A stretch of DNA of 64,000 nt from G963678255 sp963678255 (GTDB lineage Bacteria; Cloacimonadota; Cloacimonadia; Cloacimonadales; WRIO01). Positions within the stretch are counted from its first letter, which is position 1. Every line of letters starts with the position of its first letter. This document shows, piece after piece, positions 1-8,591 of this stretch. The notes beneath the pieces are model-generated. The model was not told the DNA's origin. It saw only the letters and a list, made by a program, of their open reading frames with translations, and did not search any database. The translations under genes were made by a program, and so were the position numbers. Location: positions 1,426,001-1,490,000 of the forward strand of contig CAXXTW010000001.1 of assembly GCA_963678255.2 (NCBI GenBank), given 5' to 3'.

Positions 1-953
1 ATAAACTCATCCTGTCTGTTTTTCCAGCTTAATACTAATAGATTCAGAAAGTTTAAAAATGAAGTGATCAAAATTAATATAGCAACAATTAATACCATAA
101 TTATTGATTTAAAATTCATTGTTTTAGCATCATATTGGAGACCCTGTATGAAGTGTAACTTTTTCATAGACTCTATCTCTGCACTTAATTTGAATGAATC
201 ATTATCATACTGTTTTAAGAAATAATTAATATTCTTTTTTATGTTATTTATACTATTAGGTTTAGTTATTTTTAATAATACATACGCTTTCTCGTTATAA
301 ATTATCTCTTTTTTCTCTTTATAATCTTCATAAGGTGTATAAAAATCAATTGGTGTTGTAAAAGAATCATGTCTGTAGTGCAAGTTTTCGGGTAAATCTT
401 CAAATACACCTGTCACTATATATCTAACAAAATTTTTAATATATATCTGTGTTCCCAATATATTTTCTTTACCAAAATATTTTTTAGCATAGGAACGACT
501 TACAATCAGAGATTTGTCCTGAGATAAAGCAGAATCAGGATCTCCATAGATAAATTTTAATTTGTAGTGTTTTATTAGATTTGGAGTTACAAAAAAGTTG
601 TCCCCTAGAGGAATTATATTTTCTCCAACATAAAACCTTACTAAAAGTGAATAATTCTTCATCATAAGAATATCTTCAATTTCTTTGTTCTGTTTTAGAA
701 TTTGAGGTAGCAGGCAGGTTATAAATTCAGACTTTTGAACTGGAACTGAATTCGTATTTGTTATCGTTAATCTTAATCTGTACCAGTTATTATAATCATC
801 AAAATACCTGTCATACTGTTGATAATACCTGAAAAAAGCGAATAAAAGCAGGAAAATACAGATACCCATTACCAAACCAATAATTGAAATAAAATAGTTT
901 ACAGGTGATTTTTTAATACAAGAAAACAGATTTTTAAGGTTTTTTAGAAACAT
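1..953 (-). CDS. ABC transporter permease, MacB/FtsX type (partial, runs off the left edge)
   Basis: Reading the minus strand from an ATG at 953 gives an open frame that continues to base 1 (about 317 codons). A GGAGA ribosome site lies just upstream of the start. The protein opens with a short basic stretch and a hydrophobic helix (residues about 20-42). A soluble region of about 230 residues follows that looks like the MacB periplasmic domain, including a 'SRSYAKKYFG' stretch. A second hydrophobic helix begins near residue 285. This is the layout of the permeases of MacAB-type exporters. It starts 30 bases after the stop of the HlyD/MacA-like gene, so the two probably form one operon, with the ATPase beyond the window. 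The C-terminal membrane domain is not visible, so the exact subfamily and cargo are unknown. Confidence 0.8.
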   Translation of the reverse strand, partial: MFLKNLKNLFSCIKKSPVNYFISIIGLVMGICIFLLLFAFFRYYQQYDRYFDDYNNWYRLRLTITNTNSVPVQKSEFITCLLPQILKQNKEIEDILMMKNYSLLVRFYVGENIIPLGDNFFVTPNLIKHYKLKFIYGDPDSALSQDKSLIVSRSYAKKYFGKENILGTQIYIKNFVRYIVTGVFEDLPENLHYRHDSFTTPIDFYTPYEDYKEKKEIIYNEKAYVLLKITKPNSINNIKKNINYFLKQYDNDSFKLSAEIESMKKLHFIQGLQYDAKTMNFKSIIMVLIVAILILITSFLNFLNLLVLSWKNRQDEF

Positions 954-983
954 CAATTCTCCTTTTTCAGATCTCTCACTTTG

Positions 984-2231
984 TTATTTTATATTAATAA
1001 TTTCTTTATTCTTCCAGTCAGGATTTGAATTGGTGATGACTGATTCTCCTTCAGTCAAACCCTTGATGATTTCTATTTCAGAAGTATTTCGACTTCCTGT
1101 TTCAATTTGTCTGCGTCCCGCTTTTTTCCCGGATTTATCAACAACAAATACCCATCGGTAATCATTATCGGTCAGGTATTGCCCTAAAGGAATAGCGAGC
1201 GCATTGTTTATCTTAGCAGTTAATAAATCAATATTAACCTGTTGTCCAGATTTAGTACTATTTAATAGATTGCCTTTGAAATCGACAATGACATTATCTC
1301 CTTCAAGTTTGGGATGAATATTCTCGATTTCTATCTCCAAAGGTGGGTCAAAATCTGTTATCAGTGCAATTGCTCCAAGTTTTAACCTATTTAAATAGTA
1401 TTGATTGATATTTGATTGGATATAATATTCATTATTATTCTCTATTACTGCAATTTTACTGCCCATTGACAGTATTTGACCTGATGTTAATTCAAAATCT
1501 GTTATTTGTCCTTCTATCGGTGCTCTTACAACTAAATCTTTAACTTTGTTTCTCATTTGCTGTAAATTCTTTTTTACCTGTGTCAACGATTGCTCCATTT
1601 GAACAATCTGTTGTTCACGCATCAAAGAATCAACTTGGGCTTCTTCTATTGTTAAATTATAATTATCTAATAAAACTTCATACTCTTCTGAGTTAGTTTT
1701 ATATTCCTCTTCTGATACATACTTCTTATCACACAATTCTTTCATATTCTTCAAATCACGTTGTTTTTTTGATAATTGCTGTTTAAGAGTTGCTAGGGTT
1801 CTTTTTTGTGATAGGTGACTTTGATTTCTTTGAATCTTTGCTATACTAAGATTATTGATCTGATCTGTTACATCTGTTTCACTGTTAATCAACTGTAATT
1901 GTAAATCATCGTTGGTTAAAATAACCAATACATCATCCTTTTTTACAGTATCACCAATCTTTTTGCATATCTTCTCTATCTTCCCGCCTACTGGTGCTTC
2001 TACCTGATAATTCAATCGAGGGATGACTTTACCACTGACAGAAAAACTTGCGACAAGATTCTTTTTCTCTACTACTGCTGTGACCAGATCCTTAGATCTT
2101 ACGGATGCAGATTTCAATCCTTCTTTGACACAGAATCTTAAAACAAAAAGGAATAAGACTGATATTAATATAATTATTCCATATTTATAGTATTTTTTCA
2201 ACTTGTTCTTCTTTGGCAGTAATTTATCCAT
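984..2231 (-). CDS. Periplasmic adaptor (HlyD/MacA family) of an ABC or RND exporter
   Basis: A 415-residue membrane-fusion protein. The chosen start (ATG at 2231, 'MDKLLPKK') has an AGGAA ribosome site; the frame stays open for 40 codons upstream, but those have no support. One N-terminal transmembrane helix (about residues 12-33) is followed by a first biotinyl-lipoyl-like half ('VEAPVGGKIEKI'). Next come a long charged coiled-coil hairpin (about 115-235), the second lipoyl half ('VVRAPIEGQITDF') and beta-barrel domains. Such adaptors bridge an inner-membrane transporter to an outer-membrane channel. The permease gene follows 30 bases downstream, which supports a MacAB-like system; no outer-membrane partner is in view. 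Substrate unknown. Confidence 0.85.
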   Translation of the reverse strand: MDKLLPKKNKLKKYYKYGIIILISVLFLFVLRFCVKEGLKSASVRSKDLVTAVVEKKNLVASFSVSGKVIPRLNYQVEAPVGGKIEKICKKIGDTVKKDDVLVILTNDDLQLQLINSETDVTDQINNLSIAKIQRNQSHLSQKRTLATLKQQLSKKQRDLKNMKELCDKKYVSEEEYKTNSEEYEVLLDNYNLTIEEAQVDSLMREQQIVQMEQSLTQVKKNLQQMRNKVKDLVVRAPIEGQITDFELTSGQILSMGSKIAVIENNNEYYIQSNINQYYLNRLKLGAIALITDFDPPLEIEIENIHPKLEGDNVIVDFKGNLLNSTKSGQQVNIDLLTAKINNALAIPLGQYLTDNDYRWVFVVDKSGKKAGRRQIETGSRNTSEIEIIKGLTEGESVITNSNPDWKNKEIINIK

Positions 2232-2338
2232 AATTATTCCTACATTTTTTTTGCATATTTTATAACTGTAAATAAAGCAATTTTTATACCATAATATTAT
2301 TGTGTTATAAAATTTAACTAATAATTGTATAATAAAAC

Positions 2339-2363
2339 AATACCCTTTCACTGAAAGGGTATT
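2339..2363 (-). terminator. Rho-independent terminator after the aldehyde oxidoreductase operon
   Basis: The arms AATACCCTTTCA and TGAAAGGGTATT form a near-perfect hairpin that is followed on the minus strand by a T-rich stretch. It lies 45 bases after the oxidoreductase stop and before the adaptor gene, so it separates the two minus-strand transcription units. Confidence 0.75.
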
Positions 2364-2408
2364 GAGTTAAGTCTATTCAAAGATGATAGATATTTGAACT
2401 AAATTTCT

Positions 2409-4571
2409 TTATAAGTATTTATTGATTACTTCTAATAATTGTGGTAAATCCATCCCGATTTTTTGTAAATGTTCTGCAGTTGGAATGCCTGCTGGTGTCC
2501 AACCTTTTCTTTTATACACAGCATCAATAAGCTTTTGATAACGATCAGATCTGTATTCTCTGTGTTTCTTTATCTTTTCTGCAACACTCAATCCTTCTGG
2601 TTCTACACCAATAAGCTCTTTTAATTGCTTATCATAACGTTCTTGACGTGAAAGATATTCTTCCTCTGTTACTGGTCCAACAGCTCTGTATGGTGGAACA
2701 TCATCTTGTCTGGTGCCTTTACCCATTCTTAAGTTAAATATCTTTTGGAAGTTATAAACTCTTTCTGATTGTAAGATCATTTCTTTACGATCAATGAACT
2801 TTCCTGTGATTCCTGTATAAATATCCAAATAATTCTGAACATGTTCAGGCACTTTTGCTGGTTCATCTGTTTGAGAATTATTAGCTGGTTCAACATCATT
2901 CCAAGGTAATTTGCATAGACCCTGTAAACCAAACCAAGTACGGAACATTGGGAAGTAATGGAGAGCTTCTGCTTTGTCTTCAAAAGATGGAATCAAGTTA
3001 TTAACCATATCCATAAAGATAAGCCAAGCCTCATCATGTTGTGGCCCCTTCAATGCCAGTGTGTATCCACCTTGTTGAGCCAATGATTCTTTTGACATAT
3101 ATTGAGAATACTCTAAACCTTTTGCTTCCATTCCAATATCTTGAACAAAGTCAGGATTAGCTCCTAAATCATTTATCATCCAGTTTTTTAACCAACGTAC
3201 GCCATAGCCAAGTTTTAAACCAAATCCTTCTCCACGAGCCATTTGATGAAGCATTTCTAAAACTGAACCTGCATTTCCCCATGTTAAATCAAGCCCTTCA
3301 GTAATTTCTGCATTTAAAATTCCGTTTTCCCAGCATTCCATTACAAACGCGGTAGTTGTTCCAAAAGAAATCGTGTCGATTCCGTAAGTGTCACAGTAGA
3401 AGTTTATTTCTAATACATCTCTGGGATCCCATACATAGATATTAGATGAACATCCACCTACAGTCTCATACTCTGGACCATCAACAATTACTTTTTCTCC
3501 TTTATAAGGACCTGTTTGCAATTCGAAATTATCCACAGCTTTACAACAAGCCATGGTACATCCAAACCAGCATCCATCAGGCATATTCTGAGTAAACCAA
3601 GATTTCCAAACTTGAGAATGAACTTTTGCATGGTTTTCATCAGCTCCATACTTAAAGTTTTTTACTGGAAGTAAATCATAATCATTCATCACTTCAACCA
3701 AATGGGCTGTCCCCATCTGTCTCATTTTGCATTGAATATCATCTAAATCTTTTATTTCATTATGAAGCTTTAAGCCTCTTTCCTGCACAACACCAAGATC
3801 AGCAGGATGATTAAGATCTGCCTTTAATCCTGAAAACTTAACAATTAAAGCTTTTATTTTTTTATCTCTGAAAACATGACCGATTCCACCTCGACCTGCT
3901 TGTTTGAAACGAACCGCTTTTCTTCTCTTATCGTAAAATGAAAAGTTTAACATTCCCATATATGCATGCTCTGCTCCTAATCCAGCAGATACCACCGATA
4001 CGTGTTGTTTGTCATCTTCATCATTGGCATACATTTCATGTAACTGTTCTGCTAAAACATGAGAATCTATCGCTTCATCTGGAGCTTCAAAGATCTGGAT
4101 AAAGCCTTCATCTCCATTGATATAAACCATTAAATCTTTGTCTGCTTTCCCTGTAAGTTCTAAAGCATCGAAACCTGAGAATTTCATATATGGACCAAAA
4201 TGTCCACCAACATTACTGTCAATAGGAATACCCGTCATAGGAGATAAGCTGACTACGATTGACTTTCCTGAGCCTGGGTAATTAGTGTTTCCTGCTACTG
4301 GCCCACATGAAATACAAATTGAATTTTCTGGATCACTCCATTTTGTGTTCTCATTCACTGAGTCCCATAACAGTTTAAGATCAAATCCTTTGCCACCTAC
4401 AAATTTATCTATCATTTCTTGTGTGACAGGCTTTTCTTTAATCTCATGTGTCCCGACATTTATCGCTAAACTACGATTGTTATATCCCTTCTCTACACTA
4501 CCCAATTCGTATTTATATTCTGCTAAGAGTTTATGCTTTTCTTTCATGGAGTTTAGATTAAATTGACTCAT
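2409..4571 (-). CDS. aor: Aldehyde:ferredoxin oxidoreductase (tungstopterin enzyme)
   Basis: A 720-residue protein of the AOR family. These enzymes oxidise aldehydes to carboxylic acids, or run in reverse, with ferredoxin as partner and a tungsten bis-pterin cofactor plus one [4Fe-4S] cluster. Family signatures are visible: the N-terminal 'FVGGKGFDLKLLWD' and 'SGKSIVVSLSPMTGIPIDSNVGGHFG', an Arg/Gly-rich pterin-binding stretch ('QAGRGGIGHVFRDKKIKAL', about residues 224-242), 'DGPEYETVGG' (364-373) and 'CDTYGIDTISFG' (393-404). Cluster cysteines are probably C334, C338, C342 or C343, and C553. The spacing of the first group (C-x3-C-x3-CC) differs from the usual C-x2-C-x3-C. The gene is third-last in logic but last in order of an operon with ThiF-like, MoaD/ThiS-like, cupin and polyferredoxin genes, whose products fit cofactor making and electron transfer. 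Substrate range cannot be read from sequence. Confidence 0.93.
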   Translation of the reverse strand: MSQFNLNSMKEKHKLLAEYKYELGSVEKGYNNRSLAINVGTHEIKEKPVTQEMIDKFVGGKGFDLKLLWDSVNENTKWSDPENSICISCGPVAGNTNYPGSGKSIVVSLSPMTGIPIDSNVGGHFGPYMKFSGFDALELTGKADKDLMVYINGDEGFIQIFEAPDEAIDSHVLAEQLHEMYANDEDDKQHVSVVSAGLGAEHAYMGMLNFSFYDKRRKAVRFKQAGRGGIGHVFRDKKIKALIVKFSGLKADLNHPADLGVVQERGLKLHNEIKDLDDIQCKMRQMGTAHLVEVMNDYDLLPVKNFKYGADENHAKVHSQVWKSWFTQNMPDGCWFGCTMACCKAVDNFELQTGPYKGEKVIVDGPEYETVGGCSSNIYVWDPRDVLEINFYCDTYGIDTISFGTTTAFVMECWENGILNAEITEGLDLTWGNAGSVLEMLHQMARGEGFGLKLGYGVRWLKNWMINDLGANPDFVQDIGMEAKGLEYSQYMSKESLAQQGGYTLALKGPQHDEAWLIFMDMVNNLIPSFEDKAEALHYFPMFRTWFGLQGLCKLPWNDVEPANNSQTDEPAKVPEHVQNYLDIYTGITGKFIDRKEMILQSERVYNFQKIFNLRMGKGTRQDDVPPYRAVGPVTEEEYLSRQERYDKQLKELIGVEPEGLSVAEKIKKHREYRSDRYQKLIDAVYKRKGWTPAGIPTAEHLQKIGMDLPQLLEVINKYL

Positions 4572-4573
4572 TT

Positions 4574-4960
4574 TTATACCTCTTTATTGATTTCAAGTGC
4601 TTGGGTAGGGCATTTTGTTGCACAAGAACCGCAAGCAATACATTTAAACGGAGTGATTCCGTTTTTCATGAATCTCATTACCTGAGTTGGACATATCGAT
4701 ACACAGGCTAAACATCCAATACATTTTGTTTTATTTAACATCACTACACCCTGGGCATTTCTGGAAAGCGCTAATGTAGGGCAGACTTCTATACATTTCC
4801 CACATTGATTACAAACAGTTAATTCAAAACCATCTTCTTTTTCCAATACTTTAATACAAGATTTTTCTGGATCTTCATTTTTAAAAAATAATTGAGAACA
4901 TACATTTTCGCAAGTATGACATCCAATACATTTTTCAGGATAGGTCTTTAAGTATTTCAT
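4574..4960 (-). CDS. Polyferredoxin, four [4Fe-4S] motifs, likely AOR electron-transfer subunit
   Basis: A 128-residue protein starting at ATG 4960 (GGAG site seven bases upstream). An in-frame start nine codons earlier would overlap the previous gene and lacks such a site. Four CxxCxxC type motifs are visible: 'CIGCHTCENVC' from residue 11, 'CNQCGKCIEVCP', 'CIGCLACVSICP' and 'CIACGSCATKCP'. It ends two bases before the AOR start, so the two are almost certainly translated together. AOR-linked ferredoxin-like subunits are known (AorB type), so it probably carries electrons to or from the tungsten enzyme, in the cytoplasm. Confidence 0.9.
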   Translation of the reverse strand: MKYLKTYPEKCIGCHTCENVCSQLFFKNEDPEKSCIKVLEKEDGFELTVCNQCGKCIEVCPTLALSRNAQGVVMLNKTKCIGCLACVSICPTQVMRFMKNGITPFKCIACGSCATKCPTQALEINKEV

Positions 4961-4971
4961 ATTTTCTCCGT

Positions 4972-5253
4972 TTATTTGTATAGACATAAATAAGCAGTTT
5001 GTTCTTTTACGATTAACTGAAACTTTTGATTTGCTTCAACAATAAAGGTTTCTCCCTTGACAAAATCTACATATTTATCTGATCCTGGTAGTTTGACACT
5101 CAATACACCTGATACGACAGTCATGTATTCAATTGTTGAGGTTCCAAATTCATATTCGCCAATATCCATCACTCCAATGGTTGCATTTCCTTCTGCATTC
5201 TCCAATCCGATGGACTTAACCGTTCCATTGAAATACTCGTTTACTTTCAACAT
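4972..5253 (-). CDS. ppnP: PpnP/YaiE-like cupin (DUF1255 family)
   Basis: A 93-residue single-cupin protein: 'EYFNGTVKSIGLEN', 'ATIGVMDIGEYEFGTSTIEYMTVVSGVLSVKLPG', 'FVKGETFIVEANQKFQLIV', 'TAYLCLYK'. This is the full length of the PpnP family. E. coli PpnP is a pyrimidine/purine nucleoside phosphorylase. A strong AGGAGG site precedes the ATG. The gene lies between the MoaD/ThiS-like and polyferredoxin genes of the AOR operon, an unexpected place for nucleoside salvage. Either the operon position is incidental or this member has a role linked to AOR. The family call is firm; the function here is not. Confidence 0.85.
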   Translation of the reverse strand: MLKVNEYFNGTVKSIGLENAEGNATIGVMDIGEYEFGTSTIEYMTVVSGVLSVKLPGSDKYVDFVKGETFIVEANQKFQLIVKEQTAYLCLYK

Positions 5254-5270
5254 ATATCCTCCTATTTTAA

Positions 5271-5471
5271 TTATCCGCCACTAATCATATGAATCATCTG
5301 AACGACATCTCCTTGAGATACCGTTCTCTCTTCATATTCACTTTTTTTTATAAATTGACCATTTACCCGAACGATTATATTCGGAAAAGAATACTTCTTG
5401 TATTGAAGTAATTCTCTGATGGTTAAAACCTTATCAAGTCTTTCCTTATTACCGTTTAATGTGATTTCCAT
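5271..5471 (-). CDS. MoaD/ThiS-like sulfur carrier protein
   Basis: A 66-residue beta-grasp protein ending in the diagnostic Gly-Gly ('QMIHMISGG'), which is adenylated and loaded with sulfur by a ThiF/MoeB-type enzyme. That enzyme is the gene immediately upstream; its TAA stop shares one base with this ATG. The sequence itself ('NIIVRVNGQFIKKSEYEERTVSQGDVVQMIHMISGG') resembles ThiS at least as much as MoaD. No thiamine genes lie nearby and the operon ends in a tungstopterin enzyme, so supply of dithiolene sulfur for the pterin cofactor is the likelier role. That is inference from context. Confidence 0.85.
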   Translation of the reverse strand: MEITLNGNKERLDKVLTIRELLQYKKYSFPNIIVRVNGQFIKKSEYEERTVSQGDVVQMIHMISGG

Positions 5472-6106
5472 TATTTATATCCCTGTTTTTTGTTTTGTTT
5501 AAGAGTGATTAAATATAGTGCTTGATTTGCCTGCATATTGGCTATGATACTCACTTTTGGCGCTAAGGGTGTTAAGCCTCCCTCTATTTCAGCTTCTTCA
5601 TCACCACAAACCCATATATTGCCAAATTGGCTCATGTGTATATTCTCATTTTTACCTACACCAAATACACCACTTGCACAAATGATTGGTTTTTCAGGAT
5701 ATAAAGTTACCCATACTTCTAGTAACATGATTTTTTCTTCTGCCAGATCAAAAGCTTCAATCAAAATATCACATTGAGAAAACAAAGAACCGATATTATC
5801 TGAAGTAACTTTTATATGATGTGTCTCAAGGTGAACAAATGGATTCATACGCTTGAGATTGACTTGTAATGCCTCGACCTTATTCATACCTATCTGATCA
5901 TAAAAAAACTGTTGACGATTTAAATTTGAAGGCTCTACGATATCAAAATCTACTAATACTAGCTTCCCAATCCCTGATCGTACAAGTGAGGTCGCTACGT
6001 TAGAGCCTAAACCACCACAACCAGCAATACCAATACAAGCTTCTTGAAAAAGAAGCAGTTGCTCAGGATCATGTTTTGCATATAAATCTGATTTCTTTAT
6101 ACTCAT
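5471..6106 (-). CDS. ThiF/MoeB/HesA-family adenylyltransferase
   Basis: A 211-residue E1-like enzyme that would activate the C-terminal glycine of the sulfur carrier encoded next. It has the nucleotide-binding 'GIAGCGGLGSNVATSLVRSG' (residues 26-45), 'LVDFDIVEPSNLNRQQFFYDQIG' with the conserved Asn-Arg-Gln, and 'KVEALQVNLKRMNP'. The two Zn-binding CxxC pairs of classic MoeB/ThiF are not seen, as in shorter HesA/ThiF2-like proteins. A very good GAGGTGAT ribosome site precedes the ATG. It is the first gene of the five-gene AOR operon. Confidence 0.88.
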   Translation of the reverse strand: MSIKKSDLYAKHDPEQLLLFQEACIGIAGCGGLGSNVATSLVRSGIGKLVLVDFDIVEPSNLNRQQFFYDQIGMNKVEALQVNLKRMNPFVHLETHHIKVTSDNIGSLFSQCDILIEAFDLAEEKIMLLEVWVTLYPEKPIICASGVFGVGKNENIHMSQFGNIWVCGDEEAEIEGGLTPLAPKVSIIANMQANQALYLITLKQNKKQGYK

Positions 6107-6210
6107 ATCACCTCAAATGCAATTTACCCGTTTTATACATTTTAGTCAATAGAAAACAAGGGAAATCTTAGGCAAAATTTTACTTAATAATTTACCGATT
6201 TGCCTATTAA

Positions 6211-6238
6211 AAAAAGGCGATCAAATGACCGCCTTTTT
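6211..6238 (-). terminator. Terminator after the [FeFe] hydrogenase gene
   Basis: AAAAAGGCGATC and GACCGCCTTTTT form a 12-bp stem with one mismatch and a four-base loop, with a T-run on the minus strand. It lies 20 bases past the hydrogenase stop, so the hydrogenase and the ThiF-led operon are separate units. Confidence 0.75.
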
Positions 6239-6258
6239 AATATTTTCTCTGTACCTTA

Positions 6259-8043
6259 TTAATGATGACTTTGGGTTGCTTTTTCTACAACTTGTCCTGT
6301 AACTGCAGAACGTTTGTAATAATGGGTGTGAAGTAATTTGTGCGCTTTCTCTGAGTTTGGTGTACCTAAGAAATCTTCATAGATTTTTAAAACTTCAGGA
6401 TTGTGATGTGATTTACGATACTTCATGTTTTTGTCTTCTTTATAAAGAGCAGATGCTCTCATGACACGTTTAGCAAGATCATTGCCTAATGGTTGTCCAC
6501 CACCACCAACACATCCGCCTGGACATGCCATCACTTCGATAAAGTGATATTCTGATTTTCCGGTTTCTTTGATTTCCTGACGTACTTTATCCATCAGTTT
6601 TCTGGCATTGATTAAACCATGAGCAACAGCAACTTTTAAGCCACCAAAGCCAGGAATATCAATTGTGCCTTCTTTGATACCTTCAAGACCACGAACAATC
6701 TCAATATCAATTGCATCTAATTCTTGACCAGTTACAAGAGTATAAGCTGAACGAATAGCCGCTTCCATAACCCCACCTGTAGCTCCAAATATTGTGCCTG
6801 CTCCTGTATAGAAACTCATTCCATGATCTGGTTCTTGGGCTTCAAGATTTTTAAAATCTATTCCTGCTTCTCTGATCAAACGGATGAATTCTCTTGTTGT
6901 TAATACATTGTCGGTATCTTGAAAACCTGAGTCGGTTAATTCTGGACGACGCGCTTCAAATTTCTTAGCTGTACAAGGCATAACGGCTACTGAAACGATT
7001 GTTGAAGGATCTATATTATTCTTTTCAGCATAATAAGTCTTTGATAACACACCAAACATGGACATTGGTGATTTTGCAGTGGAGACACAATCAGCTAAAT
7101 CAGGGAAAAATGTTTCCATAAACTTAATCCAACCAGGTGAACAAGAAGTGATAAGTGGTTTGTTAATTCCTGATTTTAAGCGGGTAACTAATTCTGTTCC
7201 TTCTTCCATAATCGTAAGATCAGCTGTAAAATTGGTGTCCATTACTGAATCAAATCCGATTTGTCTTAATGCTGCATACATTTTGCCGGGAGTCACATCT
7301 TCCATAGCCATTCCAAATTCATCAGCTAAAGATGCACGAATAGCAGGAGCTTCCTGAACTACAACGTGTTTGGTTGGATCTAATAAGGCTTTCCATACTT
7401 CATCAATTTCTGATCTTTCTGATAAAGCACCTGTTGGGCAATAAACAATACATTGACCACAATTTATACATGGACTGTTTCCTATTCCTTTTAAAAAGGC
7501 TACATCAACAAATCCTTCGAATCCACGGTTAACAAATGTTAAAGCTGATACGCCCTGAATTTCGTTACAAATAGTCACACAACGACCGCAAGAGATACAT
7601 TTGTTAGGATCTCTAACTATCGCAATGCTACTCTCATCAATCTCTTGTTTCTTTAAAATTGGAGGAGCATCCAAAGGTTGAATTCCCATATTATTACATA
7701 ATTCTTGTAATTCGCAATGATTGTTAGCACTACATGATGGACATGATACATCATGATTTGCTAAGAATAATTGTAATAATGTCTTTCTGTACTGGCGTAA
7801 AAGCGGGGTGTTGGTCACAACACTCATTCCTTTATAAACTGGGGTGCTACATGCTCTTTTTGGCTGTGGATTCTTATCAATCTCAACTACACAAAGACCA
7901 CAGTTTGATGTGGGTGGGAGATCTTTATGCCAGCAAAGAGTTGGAATATAAATTTTTGCTTCTTTTGCTGCCTGAATTACCGTATAATTACTATTAACTT
8001 CAACATTTTTTCCGTCAATCGTGATTGTGAAGGTGTTTTCCAT
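6259..8043 (-). CDS. hydA: [FeFe] hydrogenase, modular catalytic subunit (HydA/HndD type)
   Basis: A 594-residue enzyme that interconverts protons and H2. Domain order is: plant-type [2Fe-2S] (C37, C48, C51, C65), His-ligated [4Fe-4S] (H97, C101, C104, C110), two bacterial [4Fe-4S] motifs (C149-C159 and C192-C202), then the H-cluster domain. All three H-cluster signatures are intact: 'TSCSPGW' (C301), 'MPCTAKKFEARRPE' (C357) and 'EVMACPGGCVGGGGQP' (C507, C511). A short C-terminal small-subunit-like tail follows. This architecture is shared by CpI-like monomers and by HydA/HndD of electron-bifurcating complexes. The NuoE/NuoF-like partners are not adjacent, so either type is possible. A GGAG site precedes the ATG. 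Cytoplasmic; no Tat signal. Confidence 0.96.
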   Translation of the reverse strand: MENTFTITIDGKNVEVNSNYTVIQAAKEAKIYIPTLCWHKDLPPTSNCGLCVVEIDKNPQPKRACSTPVYKGMSVVTNTPLLRQYRKTLLQLFLANHDVSCPSCSANNHCELQELCNNMGIQPLDAPPILKKQEIDESSIAIVRDPNKCISCGRCVTICNEIQGVSALTFVNRGFEGFVDVAFLKGIGNSPCINCGQCIVYCPTGALSERSEIDEVWKALLDPTKHVVVQEAPAIRASLADEFGMAMEDVTPGKMYAALRQIGFDSVMDTNFTADLTIMEEGTELVTRLKSGINKPLITSCSPGWIKFMETFFPDLADCVSTAKSPMSMFGVLSKTYYAEKNNIDPSTIVSVAVMPCTAKKFEARRPELTDSGFQDTDNVLTTREFIRLIREAGIDFKNLEAQEPDHGMSFYTGAGTIFGATGGVMEAAIRSAYTLVTGQELDAIDIEIVRGLEGIKEGTIDIPGFGGLKVAVAHGLINARKLMDKVRQEIKETGKSEYHFIEVMACPGGCVGGGGQPLGNDLAKRVMRASALYKEDKNMKYRKSHHNPEVLKIYEDFLGTPNSEKAHKLLHTHYYKRSAVTGQVVEKATQSHH

Positions 8044-8066
8044 TCTTTACTCCTTTATTAAATTAC

Positions 8067-8231
8067 TTATTTTTTGACAATCTTAAAGTTCAACTCATTA
8101 TAGTCAAGTGTAATTATTGACTGATTTTGAAATAAAATATTTGTTTTTATCTTAAATTCATCTATTTTATCCCTATATTGTATAGTAATGAATGAATTTC
8201 CACTGTCGGAAAACCTTGTAAAACCATTCAT
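8067..8231 (-). CDS. Small hypothetical protein upstream of hydA
   Basis: A 54-codon frame starting at ATG 8231 with a TTGGAG site five bases upstream; an ATG seven codons earlier is less well placed. The product ('MNGFTRFSDSGNSFITIQYR...') has no signal peptide or motif I recognise and ends 23 bases before the hydrogenase start. Spacing and ribosome site suggest it could be translated and co-transcribed with hydA, but a short frame in AT-rich DNA may also be chance. Confidence 0.35.
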   Translation of the reverse strand: MNGFTRFSDSGNSFITIQYRDKIDEFKIKTNILFQNQSIITLDYNELNFKIVKK

Positions 8232-8530
8232 TCTCACTCCAATTTCAATCAATCATATTTGAAGTCTATGCGGTATTTTCTCTTCATAATCACATAGCCC
8301 CATATCTTTCCCAAAGATTCGAGGCAAGATTATTAATTCAGTTTTTTTTTGTAAAGGAAAATTTTCGTATCTTTTTAAAAAATACTGCTAACAATTTGAA
8401 ATCTTTGTCTTATAATAAGCTGAAATCTAAATATATTCTTGAATTTTTCATAATCGATTTATCCTAAACTCGAGATACTAGGGTAGATTGCTTAAAACTT
8501 TTTACGTAAAAAGATGAATCCTATTCTTTA
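8232..8530. other. Intergenic region with no gene seen
   Basis: About 300 AT-rich bases upstream of the hydrogenase unit. No frame with a ribosome site and no clear hairpin was found. It presumably holds the hydA promoter, but no convincing -35/-10 pair could be picked. Confidence 0.4.
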
Positions 8531-8534
8531 TTAA

Positions 8535-8569
8535 AAAGGAGTATAACTGTTTTAACATTATACTCCTTT
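8535..8569 (-). terminator. Terminator after the 415-residue exported protein gene
   Basis: AAAGGAGTATAA and TTATACTCCTTT are a perfect 12-bp inverted repeat with an 11-base loop, followed on the minus strand by TTTTTAATAA. It lies 23 bases past the stop codon. Confidence 0.75.
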
Positions 8570-8591
8570 AGATTTTCTGCTTTATACTATG

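Noticed and set aside
5271..6106. Thiamine biosynthesis ThiS-ThiF pair
   Set aside because: The proteins fit, but no thiG, thiH or other thiamine gene and no TPP riboswitch were seen, and the operon ends in a tungstopterin enzyme. Kept as an alternative in the annotation, not as the main call.
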